Shown here: positions 63,601-64,000 of the stretch, one piece after another
Position numbering within the stretch: the first letter of the stretch is position 1
Layout of the letters: the number at the start of each line of letters is the position of its first letter
Source of the DNA: Niabella drilacis
GTDB lineage: Bacteria; Bacteroidota; Bacteroidia; Chitinophagales; Chitinophagaceae
Reading direction: 5' to 3'
Assembly (NCBI RefSeq): GCF_900101395.1
Contig: NZ_FMZO01000019.1
Coordinates: 1-64,000 of the forward strand
DNA: 64,000 nt
Notes under the pieces: generated by a model
What the model saw: the letters and a program-made list of their open reading frames with translations, nothing else
What the model was told of the DNA's origin: nothing
Databases searched by the model: none
Translations under genes and position numbers: made by a program

Positions 63601-64000
63601 GAACAAGAGGTCCTCGATCCGGTTCAGGTCCTGCTCCGTAGCATCCAGCTTTTGCCGGGCTTCCTTTTTACGGGTCTTATAAATGGAAATACCGGCGGCC
63701 TGTTCCAGCATCCGGCGACGACTGTTGTCTTTATCCTTGATCAGGTCGTCCACCATGTCCAGCGCAATGATGGCATAAGAATCCGTGCTGACACCGGTGT
63801 CCATAAACAGGTTCTGGATATCCTTCAGGCGGCACTGCACATCATTCAGTCGGTATTCGCTTTCGCCGCTCTTATAAAATTTACGGGTAATGCGCACGGT
63901 GCTGAATTCTGTAGGCAGGAGGTTCTTCGTATTCTCAAAAGTAAGGCTTACTTCTGCCAGTCCACTTGCAGAACGGGTCTTGGAGCCGTTAAACACCAGC
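60658..64000 (-). CDS. smc: chromosome segregation protein SMC (N-terminal part outside window)
   Basis: Structural-maintenance-of-chromosomes ATPase that loops DNA and aids chromosome partition. The frame is open to the window edge and the residue before MFNGSKTR is not a true start; FNGSKTR follows the Walker A region, which lies outside. The N-terminal QNLFMDTGVSTDSYAIIALD and then two long coiled coils (LEQAAGISIYKTRKKEARQKL onward) surround the hinge, about 430-590 (VKFLHNNKDW...LSDQKKGKANFFLLNKI). The C-terminal head has SLTQLSGGERTLTATALLFAI (signature) and PFCILDEVDAPLDDANV (Walker B). A terminator follows. At least 1113 residues are visible, near complete. Confidence 0.95.
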   Translation of the reverse strand, partial: LVFNGSKTRSASGLAEVSLTFENTKNLLPTEFSTVRITRKFYKSGESEYRLNDVQCRLKDIQNLFMDTGVSTDSYAIIALDMVDDLIKDKDNSRRRMLEQAAGISIYKTRKKEARQKLDATEQDLNRIEDLLFEINNQLKALESQARKAEKYHEIKKEYREVSIELAKAALEGFNLTYKELNEQQQAETDKSVKLEAEIATAEAHIEQEKLVFIEKERALQSMQAAYNELVQQVRTTEGDKNLAVQRLQYLKERETGLQEFLSKSDAQLKGIEESIGFTRQQVSDEEKAHEGLTEQLENFRDEVTRRRNILDEQRHGVDSLRMEYQQVQREQFEAEKKVAVADTSVQNLQRTMHQIEDESAQREELVQKVQADHQLKERELEERNASLEQLQAHHDHTKEQILQTQGIVEELRNRLADENRVLDAKRNEHDLLKSMIDSMEGYPESVKFLHNNKDWNTNAPILSDILYVKEEYRTALENVLEPYLNYYVVQDLQQGLQAVHLLSDQKKGKANFFLLNKIGEADNSSGHRLQGAIPALEVIEVEAKYRKLAEHLLGNVFIAEGVDALENSNGSVVIEKQGRFVKGKFTLTGGSVGLIEGKKIGRVKNLEKLQDDIAAQDAIVQDLRAQIQARHNEVIAFNEDLRENAIKETQKEIQELTNAVFALQNRSENLQSQQGTAKNRLEELAEQLQNTQSSISGVRASLAEFTEILQQNANKLAEAEDTFKQTEGGYQEATAQFNEFNLNVTRQQSKVNALKQELNFKTNQLGELKRQIEQSTVQLSDTGGEIVSSENTLREIEDTLLNLVRSREQDQQMLNEADQSYYNMRNVLNEKESELRHKIREKEQVEHLLAAIKDKLNELKLQLAGTRERLNVEFKIQIEDILDDPRNTEIATEELQEKADRMKKRLENLGEVNPTAIEAFTEMKKRYEFIVEQKSDLVNAKESLLKTIEEVETTANQKFLDTFNQVRENFQKVFKSLFTEDDQCDLVLENPENLADTGIDVVAKPKGKRPTSLTQLSGGERTLTATALLFAIYLIKPAPFCILDEVDAPLDDANVGKFTNMIRQFSQNSQFIIVTHNKTTMSTVDVIYGVTMQEPGVSKLVSVDFRSLAAQN

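Noticed and set aside
1-64000. CRISPR array, rRNA operon or tRNA gene
   Set aside because: No regularly spaced identical repeats of CRISPR type, no rRNA sequence and no cloverleaf other than tmRNA were found by eye.

Overview
The window reads as a chromosomal segment of a Bacteroidota bacterium, most likely of the Chitinophagaceae/Chitinophagales type. The basis is the Bacteroidota promoter pattern (TTTG-N19-TAnnTTTG before rplU), a TonB-dependent receptor paired with a DUF4249 lipoprotein, a SusD remnant, many lipoprotein and sulfatase genes, a lysine/alanine-repeat histone-like protein, and a tmRNA whose tag ends YAMAA. The genus cannot be read from the sequence.

Layout. 1-8 kb: the tail of an IS transposase, tmRNA (ssrA), then housekeeping genes (rseP, dxr, a GH3-type adenylating enzyme, rplU-rpmA, a histone-like protein) and a PolX/PHP protein with a degenerate polymerase site. 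8-24 kb: a very large orphan sensor kinase coupled to mazG, secreted esterase and polysaccharide deacetylase genes, a compact YARHG/DUF2306/GH76/methylmalonyl-CoA epimerase run, a DUF4249/TonB-receptor pair, a Gcr-type membrane protein and an aldose epimerase. 24.8-43.7 kb: a glycan-degradation island with five intact sulfatases, GH43, GH95, GH92, an endonuclease/phosphatase-family lipoprotein and an L-fuconolactonase-like amidohydrolase. It suits a sulfated, fucose- and mannose-containing glycan. It holds no intact SusC/SusD pair, but does hold a SusD C-terminal remnant, a collapsed sulfatase pseudogene and a MITE, so the locus has partly decayed. 43.8-45 kb: an AAA+/DUF4143 ATPase next to a perfect 20-bp inverted repeat.

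45.2-55.7 kb: a leucine/isovalerate catabolic cluster (carboxylase beta, enoyl-CoA hydratase, biotin-carrying carboxylase alpha, acyl-CoA dehydrogenase, HMG-CoA lyase, 3-oxoacid CoA-transferase A and B), leading to acetoacetate and acetoacetyl-CoA. Most of its intergenic gaps carry repeat or selfish DNA: a RAYT transposase between two REPINs, two four-helix-bundle (S23-type) genes, and inverted arrays of degenerate 7-mers running from one gene's stop codon to the next gene's start codon. 55.8-64 kb: a frameshifted ydeI-like gene, a VOC gene truncated at a second MITE copy, mrdA (PBP2), an acetyl-CoA hydrolase/transferase family gene, and the C-terminal part of smc, which runs off the window.

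The signals most worth following are the heptamer inverted arrays with embedded S23 genes, the RAYT/REPIN unit whose hairpin supplies the last codons of the carboxylase, the MITE pair with TTA target duplications, the polymerase-dead PolX, and the decayed polysaccharide locus. All assignments come from reading the sequence; no database search was run.
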